In this document: positions 56,058 through 64,000 of the stretch, piece after piece
How the letters are laid out: each line of letters opens with the position of its first letter
Numbering within the stretch: position 1 is the first letter of the stretch
Assembly: GCA_963840425.1 (NCBI GenBank)
Contig: CAWIYZ010000025.1
Coordinates: 62,001 to 126,000, forward strand
Reading direction: 5' to 3'
DNA: 64,000 bases
DNA from: CADEFX01 sp963840425
GTDB lineage: Bacteria; Pseudomonadota; Alphaproteobacteria; Rhizobiales; Hyphomicrobiaceae
Translations under genes and position numbers: made by a program
The notes under the pieces: generated by a model
Told to the model about the DNA's origin: nothing
Seen by the model: the letters and a program-made list of their open reading frames with translations, nothing else
The model's database searches: none

Positions 56058-57012
56058 GGAGTGCCCGCTCCGCCGGAGCGGCGCGCCGCCCGAGCCAGCC
56101 GCGAGCGAGGCCCCAGATGCCATGCGGCGCAAACAAGACAAAGGCGATGAAGACCAGACCGAAGAACAGGGCCCACGCCTCAGTGTAGGAAGAAAGCTGA
56201 TGCTCGAGCGTCAGAAAGAAGGCGGCGCCGAGAATTGGCCCGATGAGCGTGCCGGAGCCGCCGACGATCACCATGATCAGCACCTGGCCCGACAGAAGCC
56301 AGAACAGAAGCTCGGTGTTGGCAAAACCGGCAAAAGGGGAGTAGAGGGCGCCGGCCAGTCCGCCGAGCGTGTAGGCGATGACAACGACGGCGATCTTGTA
56401 CAGACGCGTGTTGTAGCCGAGTGCAAGCGTCTTTGGCTCGTTCTCGCGGATGCCGCGCAGCACTGCTCCGAATGGCGAGTTGACGAGGTTGCGGCACAGA
56501 AAATATGACCCGATCAGGCACGCCAACGCGAAGTAGTAGAACCCAGCCTTGGTGGTGAGCAGCGTCATGCCCATCGGGCCCGCGCGTCGCGGAATGCCGG
56601 CCAGACCGTCCGATCCGCCTGTCACCGAGGTCCACTTGAATGCGATGGCGTAAAGAAGCTGCGCGAACGCCAACGTCAGCATGGAAAACGAGACGCCGGT
56701 CGCCAGCGTGCAGACCCAGCCAACGCCGATGGCGATGAAACCTGTCAGAAGAGCGGCCAGGAGGACTGCATAGGGTAACGGCAGCGACGTGTTGAGCAGG
56801 AGGTAGCCCGAGGCGTAGGCGCCTAGGCCGTAGGCGGCGACATGGCCGAAGGATACGAGGCGCGTGTAGCCGACCATCAGGTCGAGGCTCATGGCGAACA
56901 GCCCGAGGATCACGAGCTCGGTCAGCAGCGTCATGGCAAAGGCGGGCAATCCCAGGGGTGCCGCAATCAGCAGCGCCAGCACGCTGAACCCCAACAAGCG
57001 AGACCAGAACAT
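56050..57012 (-). CDS. livM: Branched-chain amino acid-type ABC transporter permease LivM
   Basis: A 320-residue permease with about 8-9 helices. Family motifs include TELVILGLFAMSLDLMVGYT, VSFGHVAAYGLGAYASGYLL and GAVLRGIRENEPKTLALGYN (the cytoplasmic loop that contacts the ATPases). The start lies 5 bases beyond the livH stop. Confidence 0.93.
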   Translation of the reverse strand: MFWSRLLGFSVLALLIAAPLGLPAFAMTLLTELVILGLFAMSLDLMVGYTRLVSFGHVAAYGLGAYASGYLLLNTSLPLPYAVLLAALLTGFIAIGVGWVCTLATGVSFSMLTLAFAQLLYAIAFKWTSVTGGSDGLAGIPRRAGPMGMTLLTTKAGFYYFALACLIGSYFLCRNLVNSPFGAVLRGIRENEPKTLALGYNTRLYKIAVVVIAYTLGGLAGALYSPFAGFANTELLFWLLSGQVLIMVIVGGSGTLIGPILGAAFFLTLEHQLSSYTEAWALFFGLVFIAFVLFAPHGIWGLARGWLGRRAAPAERALHG

Positions 57013-57016
57013 CGGC

Positions 57017-57886
57017 TCACGCCTCCTTGCCGAGGAGGCCGCCCGGACGGATTACCAGCACCAGGAGCATCACCAGATACATGAAGGCAAGCGCAAAGTC
57101 GGGCGCATAGTAGTTGCCGAATACTTGCACGAAGGCGACCAATAGGGCGCCGATGAGCGAGCCGAGGAAGCTGCCCATGCCGCCGATGATGACGATGACG
57201 AAGGCATCGATGACGGCAGTCGCCGCCATGCCGTGCGCAGCGGTGACGAGCGGTGCCGCCATGACGCCGCCGAGAGCGGCCAGTCCGCAGCCGATGCCGA
57301 AGATGCCCGAGCGCACCAGATTCACGTCGATGCCAAGTGCGTGCACCATCTCTGCGTTCTGCGAGCTGGCGCGAGTAAGGAGGCCGAGCCGCGTGCGTTC
57401 CAGGATCTGCCAGATGACAATCGCGACCACCGCGCCGGAGGCGGCGAGAAAAAGCCGGTAGACCGGAAACGGCTCATCCAGGAGGAATACGACGCCGGAC
57501 AATGCCTTCGGCGGCGGGACCTGCAGCGCATCCGGTCCCCAGATGAGCCGTACCGCCTCGCCCGTGACGAGCGCGAGACCGAAGGTCACCATCAGAAAAG
57601 AATGGGCGTCGCGGTTGTAGAGCCGGCGCAGGATGCCGAGCTCGAATGCGGTCCCGATCAAGCCGACGACAATCGGTGCCGCGACCAGCGCGATCCAAAA
57701 ACTACCCGTGTAGCGGACCGCCGAATAGCCGACGAACGCGCCCAGCATGTAGAGAGCACCGTGCGCGAAGTTGACGATGCGCATGATACCGAAGATCAGC
57801 GTCAACCCGACGCCGAGAAAGAACAACAAGGCAGCCTGCGACAGCGAGTTGACGGTCTGATTGAGAAGAAATGCGAACGTGCTCAT
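57017..57886 (-). CDS. livH: Branched-chain amino acid-type ABC transporter permease LivH
   Basis: A 289-residue permease. GVGLTLIFGIMRIVNFAHGA near the N-terminus is the LivH hallmark, followed by MLGAFVGYS and later LLTRASSQNAEMVHALGIDV and VIIGGMGSFLGSLIGALLVA. It forms the pore with LivM. The upstream receptor gene ends 81 bases earlier on the strand. Confidence 0.93.
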   Translation of the reverse strand: MSTFAFLLNQTVNSLSQAALLFFLGVGLTLIFGIMRIVNFAHGALYMLGAFVGYSAVRYTGSFWIALVAAPIVVGLIGTAFELGILRRLYNRDAHSFLMVTFGLALVTGEAVRLIWGPDALQVPPPKALSGVVFLLDEPFPVYRLFLAASGAVVAIVIWQILERTRLGLLTRASSQNAEMVHALGIDVNLVRSGIFGIGCGLAALGGVMAAPLVTAAHGMAATAVIDAFVIVIIGGMGSFLGSLIGALLVAFVQVFGNYYAPDFALAFMYLVMLLVLVIRPGGLLGKEA

Positions 57887-57967
57887 GGGCTCGGAACGCG
57901 AAACTCGGCCTTGATCGGAGTTGCCTCGCTCGTGGGAACGAGCGGGGCCGCTGCATCCGAGCCTGGA

Positions 57968-59188
57968 TCAGTCGTCGTAAGTCGTCTTCTTGCAGCCGGG
58001 CGTTGTGCGTTCGCCCGGGAAGGTTGCGATCACCTCTGGGATCGGTGTCTCGAAACCGTCCTTCTTGACGACCTTGACCATGAAGCCCTGTTGCACGGCC
58101 TGGTGGTCGCACTCGCGGAATTTGATCTTGCCCTTGATGCTATCGAGCTCAACCGATGTGAGAGCGGTGCGCAATGGTGTCGTGTCGGTGCCGTTGGCCT
58201 TCTCTATGCCGGCCTGGATCACCTGCATCGCCTGCCACGTCTCGCCCTCGAAGGTGTCGGGCAGCCCGCCACCATGATCCTTGCGCCAGAGCTCGACGAA
58301 ATCCTTGTTCTTCGGATGGTCGTAAGTGAAGGAGTACCGCGAGGAGCCGATCAAACCGAGAGAAGCGTCGCCGACCGCCTTGATGCTGGCGAGATCGACG
58401 ATCTCCGTCAACAGCGTCACCTTGTCGGGCAGGCCGTACTGGCGCGACTGCGACAGGAATGCATTGTTGTCGTCGCCCTGCAGCACCAGGTAACAGGCTT
58501 CGGCGCCGGACTGGCGGATCTTAGTGATGTAGGTCGAATAGTCCTTGGTGCCGGTGGGCGCAAAGACCTTGCCGATGAAGTTCTTGTTGGCGCGCTTCAT
58601 CTCGTCTTCGAACACCTGCACGCTGTTGTGGCCCCACGCATAGTCGAGACCGAGCGCGTAGACGCTGTTGATCTTGCCCTCGCGCAGGAAGAGTGAGACG
58701 GCACGGGCGCCCATTGGCCCAGAGATGTTGGCGCGAAAGAAGTTGGGGACGAAGCTGTCGGCGGTGAGGCGCCCGTCACCGTTGATGCCGGACACGAAGA
58801 TGGCATCCCACTCCCCCAGCTTCGGCACCACCGCCAGCGCCTCCGAGGATAGAGTAAGCCCGGTGAAGATCTTCACGCCGTGGCGCTCGACCATCTCCTG
58901 TGCTTTGCGCACGCAGTTGGCTGGATTACCGGCCGTGTCCTCGACCAGCAACTCGATCTTGCGACCGAGGATGCCGCCCTTGGCGTTCTGTACCTTAGCG
59001 TAGAATTCAGCGCCGCGTTTGGTCTGCTGGCCGACAGTGCCAAGCGGCCCGGTCAGGGCGGCCGGGATGCCGATCTTGATCGTGCCTGCGGCCTGAGCTC
59101 GGGCGCTCGTCCAGATGTGGGGCGACGCGACAGCGGCACTGCCGCCGGCAAGCACTGCGCGACGCGTGACGCGTGGCTTGATGGTCAT
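57968..59188 (-). CDS. Branched-chain amino acid-type ABC transporter receptor (LivK-like)
   Basis: A 406-residue periplasmic receptor. A twin-arginine-like signal (TRRAVLAGGSAAVASPHIWT) ends at ARAQA. The mature region has GTIKIGIPAALTGPLGTVGQ, KGGILGRKIELLVEDTAGNP and QTKRGAEFYAK typical of the periplasmic-binding-protein family 6. GGGAG lies upstream of ATG 59188. It is transcribed with livHMGF. Receptors like this bind diverse acids and aromatics. Confidence 0.92.
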   Translation of the reverse strand: MTIKPRVTRRAVLAGGSAAVASPHIWTSARAQAAGTIKIGIPAALTGPLGTVGQQTKRGAEFYAKVQNAKGGILGRKIELLVEDTAGNPANCVRKAQEMVERHGVKIFTGLTLSSEALAVVPKLGEWDAIFVSGINGDGRLTADSFVPNFFRANISGPMGARAVSLFLREGKINSVYALGLDYAWGHNSVQVFEDEMKRANKNFIGKVFAPTGTKDYSTYITKIRQSGAEACYLVLQGDDNNAFLSQSRQYGLPDKVTLLTEIVDLASIKAVGDASLGLIGSSRYSFTYDHPKNKDFVELWRKDHGGGLPDTFEGETWQAMQVIQAGIEKANGTDTTPLRTALTSVELDSIKGKIKFRECDHQAVQQGFMVKVVKKDGFETPIPEVIATFPGERTTPGCKKTTYDD

Positions 59189-59322
59189 CGCATTTCACTC
59201 CCTGAAGCGCCGTCTGTCGGTGTGCGGCTATCCGTTCAAGCTAGCTGTTGCGAGCGCATCAGGCAACCAATCTCGACCGCAGGCGCGCCGCATCACACCA
59301 GTCCTGTAGTAGATGCAGTGCT

Positions 59323-60960
59323 TCAGGTCGCCGGCGGCGCGCCGCGCGCCCTCTCCTTGGCAATGCGCTCGGCCAGAGCATGCCGACGCAGCTTGCCGGT
59401 CGCCGTGAAGGGCAGGTCTTCGACAATATGCAGCTCCTCGGGCAGCTTGTAGTCTGCGAGCTGCCCTTTCAAGTGCCCGATCATCTCGGCCAGTGTCACC
59501 GTCTGTCCTGCCTTAGGGATGACACACAGGCAGTTGCGCTCGCCCAGGCGGGCGTCGGCGACACCGACCATCGCTGCGTGCATGACCTTGGGGTGCGTAT
59601 AGAGGATCTCCTCGACCTCGCGCGGGAAGAACTTCTTGCCTCCGCGGTTGATGATCTCCTTACGCCGCCCGACGATCTCCACGTTCCCGGCAGCGTCGAC
59701 GACACGGCCGAGATCGCCGGTGCGAAACCAGCCGTCAGCGGTGAACGCCTCGGCGTTGGCAGCCGCGTTGGCATGATAGCCGAGGTGCACGCTGGGGCCG
59801 AGCGCTGCGATCTCGCCTACCTCGCCGCGGGGCACCTCGCCGCCGCCTTCGTCGAGGATCTTCAGCTCCATGCTCGAGACGACCCGACCGATGGTGCCAT
59901 TGACCCTGGTCGGGTCGTCGCTGAAGCGCGTGTAAGTATGAAAGCCTGTCTCCAGCATGCCATAGAGCTCGATGAGATGGCCCGGCATGCGGGCCTGGTA
60001 GTCACGGATGGTCTCGATTGCAGCCGAGGCCCCGCCGGTGATGACGACGCGCAAAGATGACACGTCACAGTGCGCGAGATCTGGCTCGTTGAGAATGGCG
60101 ACGATGGAGGCCGGCGCGGTCGCGATGTAGGTGACCCGTTCGCGCCCGATCAGATCGAGCGCGGCTTTCGCCGAGAAGCGCTCCAGAAGCACGGCCCGGC
60201 TGCCGCTGACGATGGTCTGCAACAAGCACAAATAACCCCAGTTGAGGCACACGGGCAGGTAGACCAGCTGCACATCTCGTTCGCTGACTCCCATGTCGGC
60301 GTTGATCTGGCGCACCGCCGGCAATGTCGAGTTGAAGGAGTGGAGCACGCACTTGGGATCGCCCGTCGTGCCGGAGGTGAAGGCCATGCGGAAGACTTCA
60401 TCGGCGCTCATGCACACCCTGTCTCCCGATGGCAGAGGAGGTGTCGTGGCGATCCCACGCTCGAGGTTCCAGCCGCCGTCGATATCGCCACCGGAGATGA
60501 TCACGTGCGTGAGACCAGGGATGGCCTCTCGCAGCTGATGCGCCATGCCGACGTAGTCGAACCCCTTGAACGAAGCCGGGCAGACGAAGGCGCGGCTGCG
60601 CGAGAAGCGCAGGATGTAGTCGAGCTCGCGTACCCGGAAATCAGGATTGACCTTGTTTGCGATTGCGCCGATCAGCTCCAGCGCGACGAACACAACCGGA
60701 AAGGCTATGCGGTTCGGCAGCTGAATGGTGACGACATCGCCACGGCCGATGCCGATCTTCTGTAGGAAGGCGGCGCAGCGCTCCACCTTGTCCTTGAGCT
60801 CGCCATAGGTGATGCGGGCTTCACCATCGACGAACACTTCCCGGCTGGGATGCTTCACTGCCCTGGCGGCCAGAATGCCGAAGAATGTCTCGTCTCGCCA
60901 TTCGCCGACGGCGCGCCAGCGTTGGGCCAGTTCCGGTTTGAGCGCGGTCTCGAATTGCAT
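59323..60960 (-). CDS. Acyl-CoA synthetase (AMP-forming, ANL superfamily)
   Basis: A 545-residue ligase. AMP-binding motif FTSGTTGDPKCVLHSFNST, then YGMLETGFHTYTRF, the A5/A7 motif GWFRTGDLGRVVDAAGNVEI, the hinge GRRKEIINRGGKKFFPREVE, and the catalytic Lys in ATGKLRRH. It activates an acid with ATP and CoA. ATG 60960 follows GAGGGA. In this operon it probably activates the acid brought in by the Liv transporter. The exact acid is not decidable; cyclohexane-carboxylate- or benzoate-like acids are plausible. Confidence 0.92.
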   Translation of the reverse strand: MQFETALKPELAQRWRAVGEWRDETFFGILAARAVKHPSREVFVDGEARITYGELKDKVERCAAFLQKIGIGRGDVVTIQLPNRIAFPVVFVALELIGAIANKVNPDFRVRELDYILRFSRSRAFVCPASFKGFDYVGMAHQLREAIPGLTHVIISGGDIDGGWNLERGIATTPPLPSGDRVCMSADEVFRMAFTSGTTGDPKCVLHSFNSTLPAVRQINADMGVSERDVQLVYLPVCLNWGYLCLLQTIVSGSRAVLLERFSAKAALDLIGRERVTYIATAPASIVAILNEPDLAHCDVSSLRVVITGGASAAIETIRDYQARMPGHLIELYGMLETGFHTYTRFSDDPTRVNGTIGRVVSSMELKILDEGGGEVPRGEVGEIAALGPSVHLGYHANAAANAEAFTADGWFRTGDLGRVVDAAGNVEIVGRRKEIINRGGKKFFPREVEEILYTHPKVMHAAMVGVADARLGERNCLCVIPKAGQTVTLAEMIGHLKGQLADYKLPEELHIVEDLPFTATGKLRRHALAERIAKERARGAPPAT

Positions 60961-61045
60961 GCAAATTCCCTCGGCTTGACCGGCCATTGGTCGCTTGGTC
61001 TTCACCGCGCCGCGGACTGAGCAACGACACTATCGATCTGGACAG

Positions 61046-61414
61046 TTAATCCTTGCGTTGTACGGGTATGATGGCGCGACGATGCGTGCCATCGCCTACC
61101 TTCTTTTCCTCGTCGTGTGCTTCGACCTTGAATCGGAGCTTGCGACCATCGATCTCAAGCAGCTCGGCACGCACCCTGACCGTCTTGCCTTTGGGCGTGG
61201 CGCCGAAGTGCTTGACATTGACCTCGAAACCAACCGTGGTGTGCCCTTCGGGAAGGTGAGCCTGGACCGCCTGGATGCCAGCGCGCTCCATCAGGCTAAT
61301 CATGGACGGGGTGGACAGCACACCCTCGCCCCCCATGTGACTCACCACCAACTTGTCGTCGACCGTGGTGACGATCTCGGCCGCGAGCCCCGGCACTAGG
61401 TGGTCGGTGTTCAT
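61046..61414 (-). CDS. Hotdog-fold thioesterase (FlK-like)
   Basis: A 122-residue single hotdog-domain protein with VLSTPSMISLMERAGIQAVQ, GHTTVGFEVNVKHFGATPKG and EVEAHD-like KVEAHDEEKKVGDG. The T(P)..E and H pattern resembles the FlK thioesterase family acting on acyl-CoA or toxic fluoroacetyl-CoA-like substrates. GGGGAGGAAA precedes the ATG. It probably frees CoA from a dead-end acyl-CoA in the operon pathway. Confidence 0.85.
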   Translation of the reverse strand: MNTDHLVPGLAAEIVTTVDDKLVVSHMGGEGVLSTPSMISLMERAGIQAVQAHLPEGHTTVGFEVNVKHFGATPKGKTVRVRAELLEIDGRKLRFKVEAHDEEKKVGDGTHRRAIIPVQRKD

Positions 61415-61446
61415 GGATTTCCTCCCCGTAGCGAGCCTATTGCCCG

Positions 61447-62226
61447 TTAGCGCACGCCTCTGAGCAAGCCGCCGTCGACCTGGATGGCGGTGCCGGTGAT
61501 GTAGCGGCCGCGCGGCGAGACGAGCAGCGCGGCAATGCCGGCGATATCGTCGACGCTGCCGATGCGCCCCATCGGCACCTCGGCCTCGAGCTTGCGGCGC
61601 ATCGCGAGTGGGTCCTGGCCGCCGGCGGCGAACACCTTCTCGAGGCGCTGCGTCTCTACGTAGCCCGGGCAGATCGTATTGACGTTGACGTTATCGCGCG
61701 CCACCTCGAGGGAGAGCGTCTTGGCGAAGCCGATGACACCGCTCCAGGTCGCCACCGAGAGGCCGAAGCCGACGATCGGCTGGATAGCGGAGATGGCCGT
61801 GATGTTGAGGATACTGCCGCCGCCGCGTGCCTTCATTTGCGGCAGGATGGCGCGCGTCATGCGCACTACGTACATCAGGTTCTGCTCGACGGCCTTGCTC
61901 CACGCCGCGTCGTCGAAGCTCGCGAGTTCGCCTAGCGGCGGGGCGCCGTCGTTGTTGACGAGGATGTCGGCGTCGCCAAGCTCGCGTGCCGTGGTTGCGG
62001 CGACACGGGCACAGTCGTCAGCGCGGCGGCAGTCGGCGGCTATGGAGAGCACCTCGGCGCCGGTCTCGTTGCGAATTGTTTCGGCGGCCTTGGCGAGACC
62101 AGGCTCGCGCCGCGCCGTGATCACCACGCTTGCCCCCTCGGCGGCGAGCGTGCGGGCAATCCCATAGCCGATACCCATGCTGGCACCGCCGACAATCGCC
62201 ACTTTGCCCTTCAGTCCGAGGTCCAT
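61447..62226 (-). CDS. SDR-fold protein lacking the catalytic YxxxK
   Basis: A 259-residue Rossmann-fold SDR. The cofactor motif is GGASMGIG; the NNAG motif reads NNDG. Where Tyr and Lys should lie, after ITAISAIQPIVGFG, the sequence is LSVATWSG, so both are replaced. This matches the SDR subgroup that lacks the standard tetrad (BKR_like_SDR_like). It may be non-catalytic, or use another mechanism on an acyl-CoA or acyl-protein. ATG 62226 is 3 bases from the amidohydrolase stop. Confidence 0.85.
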   Translation of the reverse strand: MDLGLKGKVAIVGGASMGIGYGIARTLAAEGASVVITARREPGLAKAAETIRNETGAEVLSIAADCRRADDCARVAATTARELGDADILVNNDGAPPLGELASFDDAAWSKAVEQNLMYVVRMTRAILPQMKARGGGSILNITAISAIQPIVGFGLSVATWSGVIGFAKTLSLEVARDNVNVNTICPGYVETQRLEKVFAAGGQDPLAMRRKLEAEVPMGRIGSVDDIAGIAALLVSPRGRYITGTAIQVDGGLLRGVR

Positions 62227-62228
62227 GA

Positions 62229-63101
62229 TCAGATCGGGCCCTTTAAGCCAACCTCGGCGAGGAACCGCTCGGCATTCTTGTGGAACACTTTGTCCAGGAT
62301 CTCCGCCGGATACCCCTCCGCGCACCAGTCCTTGACGAGACGTTCGTAGGAGAAGAGGGGATAATCACCGCCGAACAGGATGCGGTCTTTCAGGCGCCGC
62401 GGAATTTCGTGCTTGAGGTCGGGGGTGTGGTACTTCGGCGACCAGCCGTGCAGCTCGTACCAGATGTTACGTTTGTGCATGAGCACGGCGATCACCTCGG
62501 CCTGCCAAGGCCAGCCCGGACGCGCGGCCACGATCTTGAGATCGGGATTGTGCGCCGCAACCCAGTCCAGGTGTCGCGGGTGGCAATAATCAAGAATGAT
62601 GCCGTCGCCGCCAGGGAGACCAGCACCAAGCCCGGTTGTGCCAACGAAGATCAGCACAGGGACGCCGGCCTCTACGCAGAGATCGTAGTAAGGCTGGTAA
62701 GCAGCATCGCTGGCTGGCGGCGACAGCGACGCGGAGACGGCGTAGCCAAGGAAGCCGATCCTCCTGTCGATGCAGCGGCGCAGCTCCTTAATGCCGTCGG
62801 GACCGGCGCGCTGCGGATCGATATGGATCCAGTGCCCCAGAATGACGTCACGGTGTGCTGCCTCGGTTGCGAAGGCGTAGTCGTGCAGCGCGCGCATCTC
62901 TTCGAGCGGACGGTATTTGGCGTAACCCAGATCGAGGATGGCCCGTACGCTGCTGGCGCGGAAGTAGGCCGCCATCTCGGCCTCGGTGTGATAGCGCGTC
63001 TCCGAGTTCCAGGTCGCGCGCTGTTGGGCGAGCTCCTTGTCCGTCTGCAGCGGATAGCCGCGCCGCGTTCCCCAATGTGAATGGAGGTCGATGATCTTCA
63101 T
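62229..63101 (-). CDS. Amidohydrolase 2 family metal-dependent hydrolase/decarboxylase
   Basis: A 290-residue TIM-barrel protein starting MKIIDLHSHWGTRRGYP with metal-binding DLHSH. Later motifs are GHWIHIDPQRAG, GVPVLIFVGTTGLGAG and RILFGGDYPLFSYERLVKDW, the last typical of the ACMSD/gamma-resorcylate decarboxylase family. Such enzymes decarboxylate or hydrolyse aromatic or cyclic acids using zinc. It heads the leftward CoA/Liv operon. Confidence 0.9.
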   Translation of the reverse strand: MKIIDLHSHWGTRRGYPLQTDKELAQQRATWNSETRYHTEAEMAAYFRASSVRAILDLGYAKYRPLEEMRALHDYAFATEAAHRDVILGHWIHIDPQRAGPDGIKELRRCIDRRIGFLGYAVSASLSPPASDAAYQPYYDLCVEAGVPVLIFVGTTGLGAGLPGGDGIILDYCHPRHLDWVAAHNPDLKIVAARPGWPWQAEVIAVLMHKRNIWYELHGWSPKYHTPDLKHEIPRRLKDRILFGGDYPLFSYERLVKDWCAEGYPAEILDKVFHKNAERFLAEVGLKGPI

Positions 63102-63477
63102 GGTCGCTCGCTCAGTCCGCGGCCGGCCTTCGACCGGCCGGCTGTGACCCTTTCGTTCACGAGGACAGCCATTGTGCCGGTTGACCTAGCCCGCGCGCAA
63201 CCTCTGCGGCCAATCCGGCCGGAGCACCTCGGCAGAAATCGCACCACCACCAACGGCTGCGGGATCAGTATACTGCCCCACTACCGTCCGCAGAAAGTAG
63301 CTACCGGGCGATCAGATTGAACTGCGGGGATAGGATTTCCGCGGGCTAGCGTCACTGGCGGCTCCAGAGCAGTGCAGCGCGATCGCCGGCAATCCAGCCA
63401 CCGTTGTGCAATCGCCCTCTGTGCCAGTGTGCACTCGATGCCACCGGCCGCCAAATTCGTCGAACAGACGAGCTCCG
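63102..63477. other. Intergenic region upstream of the CoA/Liv operon
   Basis: This 376-base region should hold the promoter of the leftward amidohydrolase-led operon. No reading frame or strong hairpin is supported. Confidence 0.4.
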
Positions 63478-63747
63478 TCAGATCATCGCGTCGTAGCGCG
63501 GCAGGCGCTCCGGGCCGCTCCCGCGGATCGCCGCATCGATCTCCCCTCTGTGCAGACCGATGTCCGCCAGCATGCGATCATCCATGGCAGACAGGACCCG
63601 GTGCGTACGGCGCCGCAGGCGGTACTCGAGGCCCGCCACGATCACTAGGGCGATAAACCGCGCCGGCCGCCAGATCAGCCAATGGGCAAGGCGCCGAATG
63701 GGCTCCGACCGCAGGCCGCTCAGCGCAATCAGGACATTGGCGCTCAT
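63478..63747 (-). CDS. DUF1127-family small protein, copy 2
   Basis: An 89-residue protein ending like copy 1 with VLSAMDDRMLADIGLHRGEI. The N-terminus is hydrophobic and arginine-rich (WRPARFIALVIVAGLEYRLR). ATG 63747 is preceded by AAAGGGAGATGG. It may be a paralogue of the 32127 gene, from the same pattern LxxLDDRML(T/A)DIGLHR(S/G)E. Confidence 0.82.
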   Translation of the reverse strand: MSANVLIALSGLRSEPIRRLAHWLIWRPARFIALVIVAGLEYRLRRRTHRVLSAMDDRMLADIGLHRGEIDAAIRGSGPERLPRYDAMI

Positions 63748-63784
63748 AACCATCTCCCTTTTTCACGGGGCAGCCGCCGATTAA

Positions 63785-64000
63785 CTAGTTTGACGGAAAC
63801 GGCAATCCGGCGCTGCGGACATTGATCGCGGGACGGATTTCCTCGATCATAAGCCTGGACCGGTAACGGGCTGACGGTGCATCGACTATCCCAACCAGCA
63901 GGGTCTCGCTTGAAGCTGGCGTGATGAATACATGGAGAAATCCTGAAGAGCCGCGCCAGGCGAGCCGGACCCGTGCGGATGACAGGCGGCTCCGTGTCAC
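63785..64000 (-). CDS. Uncharacterised protein, cut by window edge
   Basis: A 71-residue open frame that reaches the window end, so the start may be outside. It reads RVRLAWRGSSGFLHVFITPA, then a short segment to a stop at 63785. It lies 38 bases upstream of copy 2 of the DUF1127 gene on the same strand. No family is recognised, so it may be a chance frame. Confidence 0.3.
   Translation of the reverse strand: MTRSRLSSARVRLAWRGSSGFLHVFITPASSETLLVGIVDAPSARYRSRLMIEEIRPAINVRSAGLPFPSN

Noticed and set aside
57233..58696. A 487-codon open frame antisense to the Liv permease and receptor genes
   Set aside because: It crosses two well-supported genes, is very rich in Arg, Asp and Glu repeats and has no domain motif.

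Overview
The window is about 64 kb of high-GC chromosomal DNA, most likely from an alphaproteobacterium of the Hyphomicrobiales (Bradyrhizobium/Rhodoplanes/Xanthobacteraceae type). This is inferred from gene content: a fused cysNC with an iron-sulfur APS reductase, kdpFABCDE preceded by a tiny membrane ORF, many TctC and Liv solute receptors, two N-methylhydantoinase-type hyuA/hyuB pairs, FixJ-type regulators and two DUF1127 proteins. I saw no rRNA, tRNA, CRISPR array, insertion sequence or prophage.

Layout. 1-430: start of a Tat-exported formate dehydrogenase large subunit, cut by the window edge. 839-4496 (-): sulfate assimilation, cysH-cysD-cysNC. 4930-13036 (+): a 27-residue membrane peptide, then kdpF, kdpA, kdpB, kdpC, kdpD, kdpE for high-affinity potassium uptake and its sensor/regulator. 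13058-16772 (-): hyuA-hyuB pair 1. 17179-23492 (+): a peptide/nickel-type ABC importer (receptor, two permeases, two ATPases) and an SDR. 23521-25128 (-): a large protein of unknown family. 25387-31872: a TctC receptor, an SDR with an HdrB/HdrC-like iron-sulfur pair, LysR and LuxR regulators and a DUF3455 protein. 32127-36095: DUF1127, an alpha/beta hydrolase, a DHA2 drug exporter and a second TctC receptor. 36546-40858 (-): a histidine kinase with four response-regulator genes. 41818-43111 (-): ECF sigma factor and zinc-finger anti-sigma, facing small exported or membrane proteins, a CidA/LrgA-LrgB pair and a dienelactone hydrolase (+). 46515-47467: a small exported protein and a SLOG-fold protein. 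47565-48647 (-): zinc alcohol dehydrogenase. 48949-54520 (+): VOC epimerase, enoyl-CoA hydratase, hyuA-hyuB pair 2. 54565-63101 (-): a nine-gene run with amidohydrolase, SDR, hotdog thioesterase, acyl-CoA ligase and a complete Liv transporter. 63478-63747 (-): second DUF1127 gene.

The accessory parts look like substrate-import plus degradation modules: receptors and ABC/TTT components sit beside hydantoinase/oxoprolinase-like ATPases, SDRs and CoA enzymes. The real substrates cannot be read from the sequence.

A striking window-wide feature is the number of single-base frameshifts in otherwise well-conserved genes: the formate dehydrogenase, cysNC, kdpB, a LuxR gene, a small membrane gene, hyuA2, and hyuB2 twice. 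Nearly all look like one extra base, with intact family sequence resuming in the next frame. This points to residual sequencing or assembly indels rather than decay, but it must be resolved before any of these genes is called dead. The best candidates for new biology are the unknown 535-residue protein at 23521-25128, the HdrBC-like pair with an SDR, the conserved-looking micro-ORF ahead of kdpF, and the SDR without a catalytic Tyr/Lys in the CoA/Liv operon.
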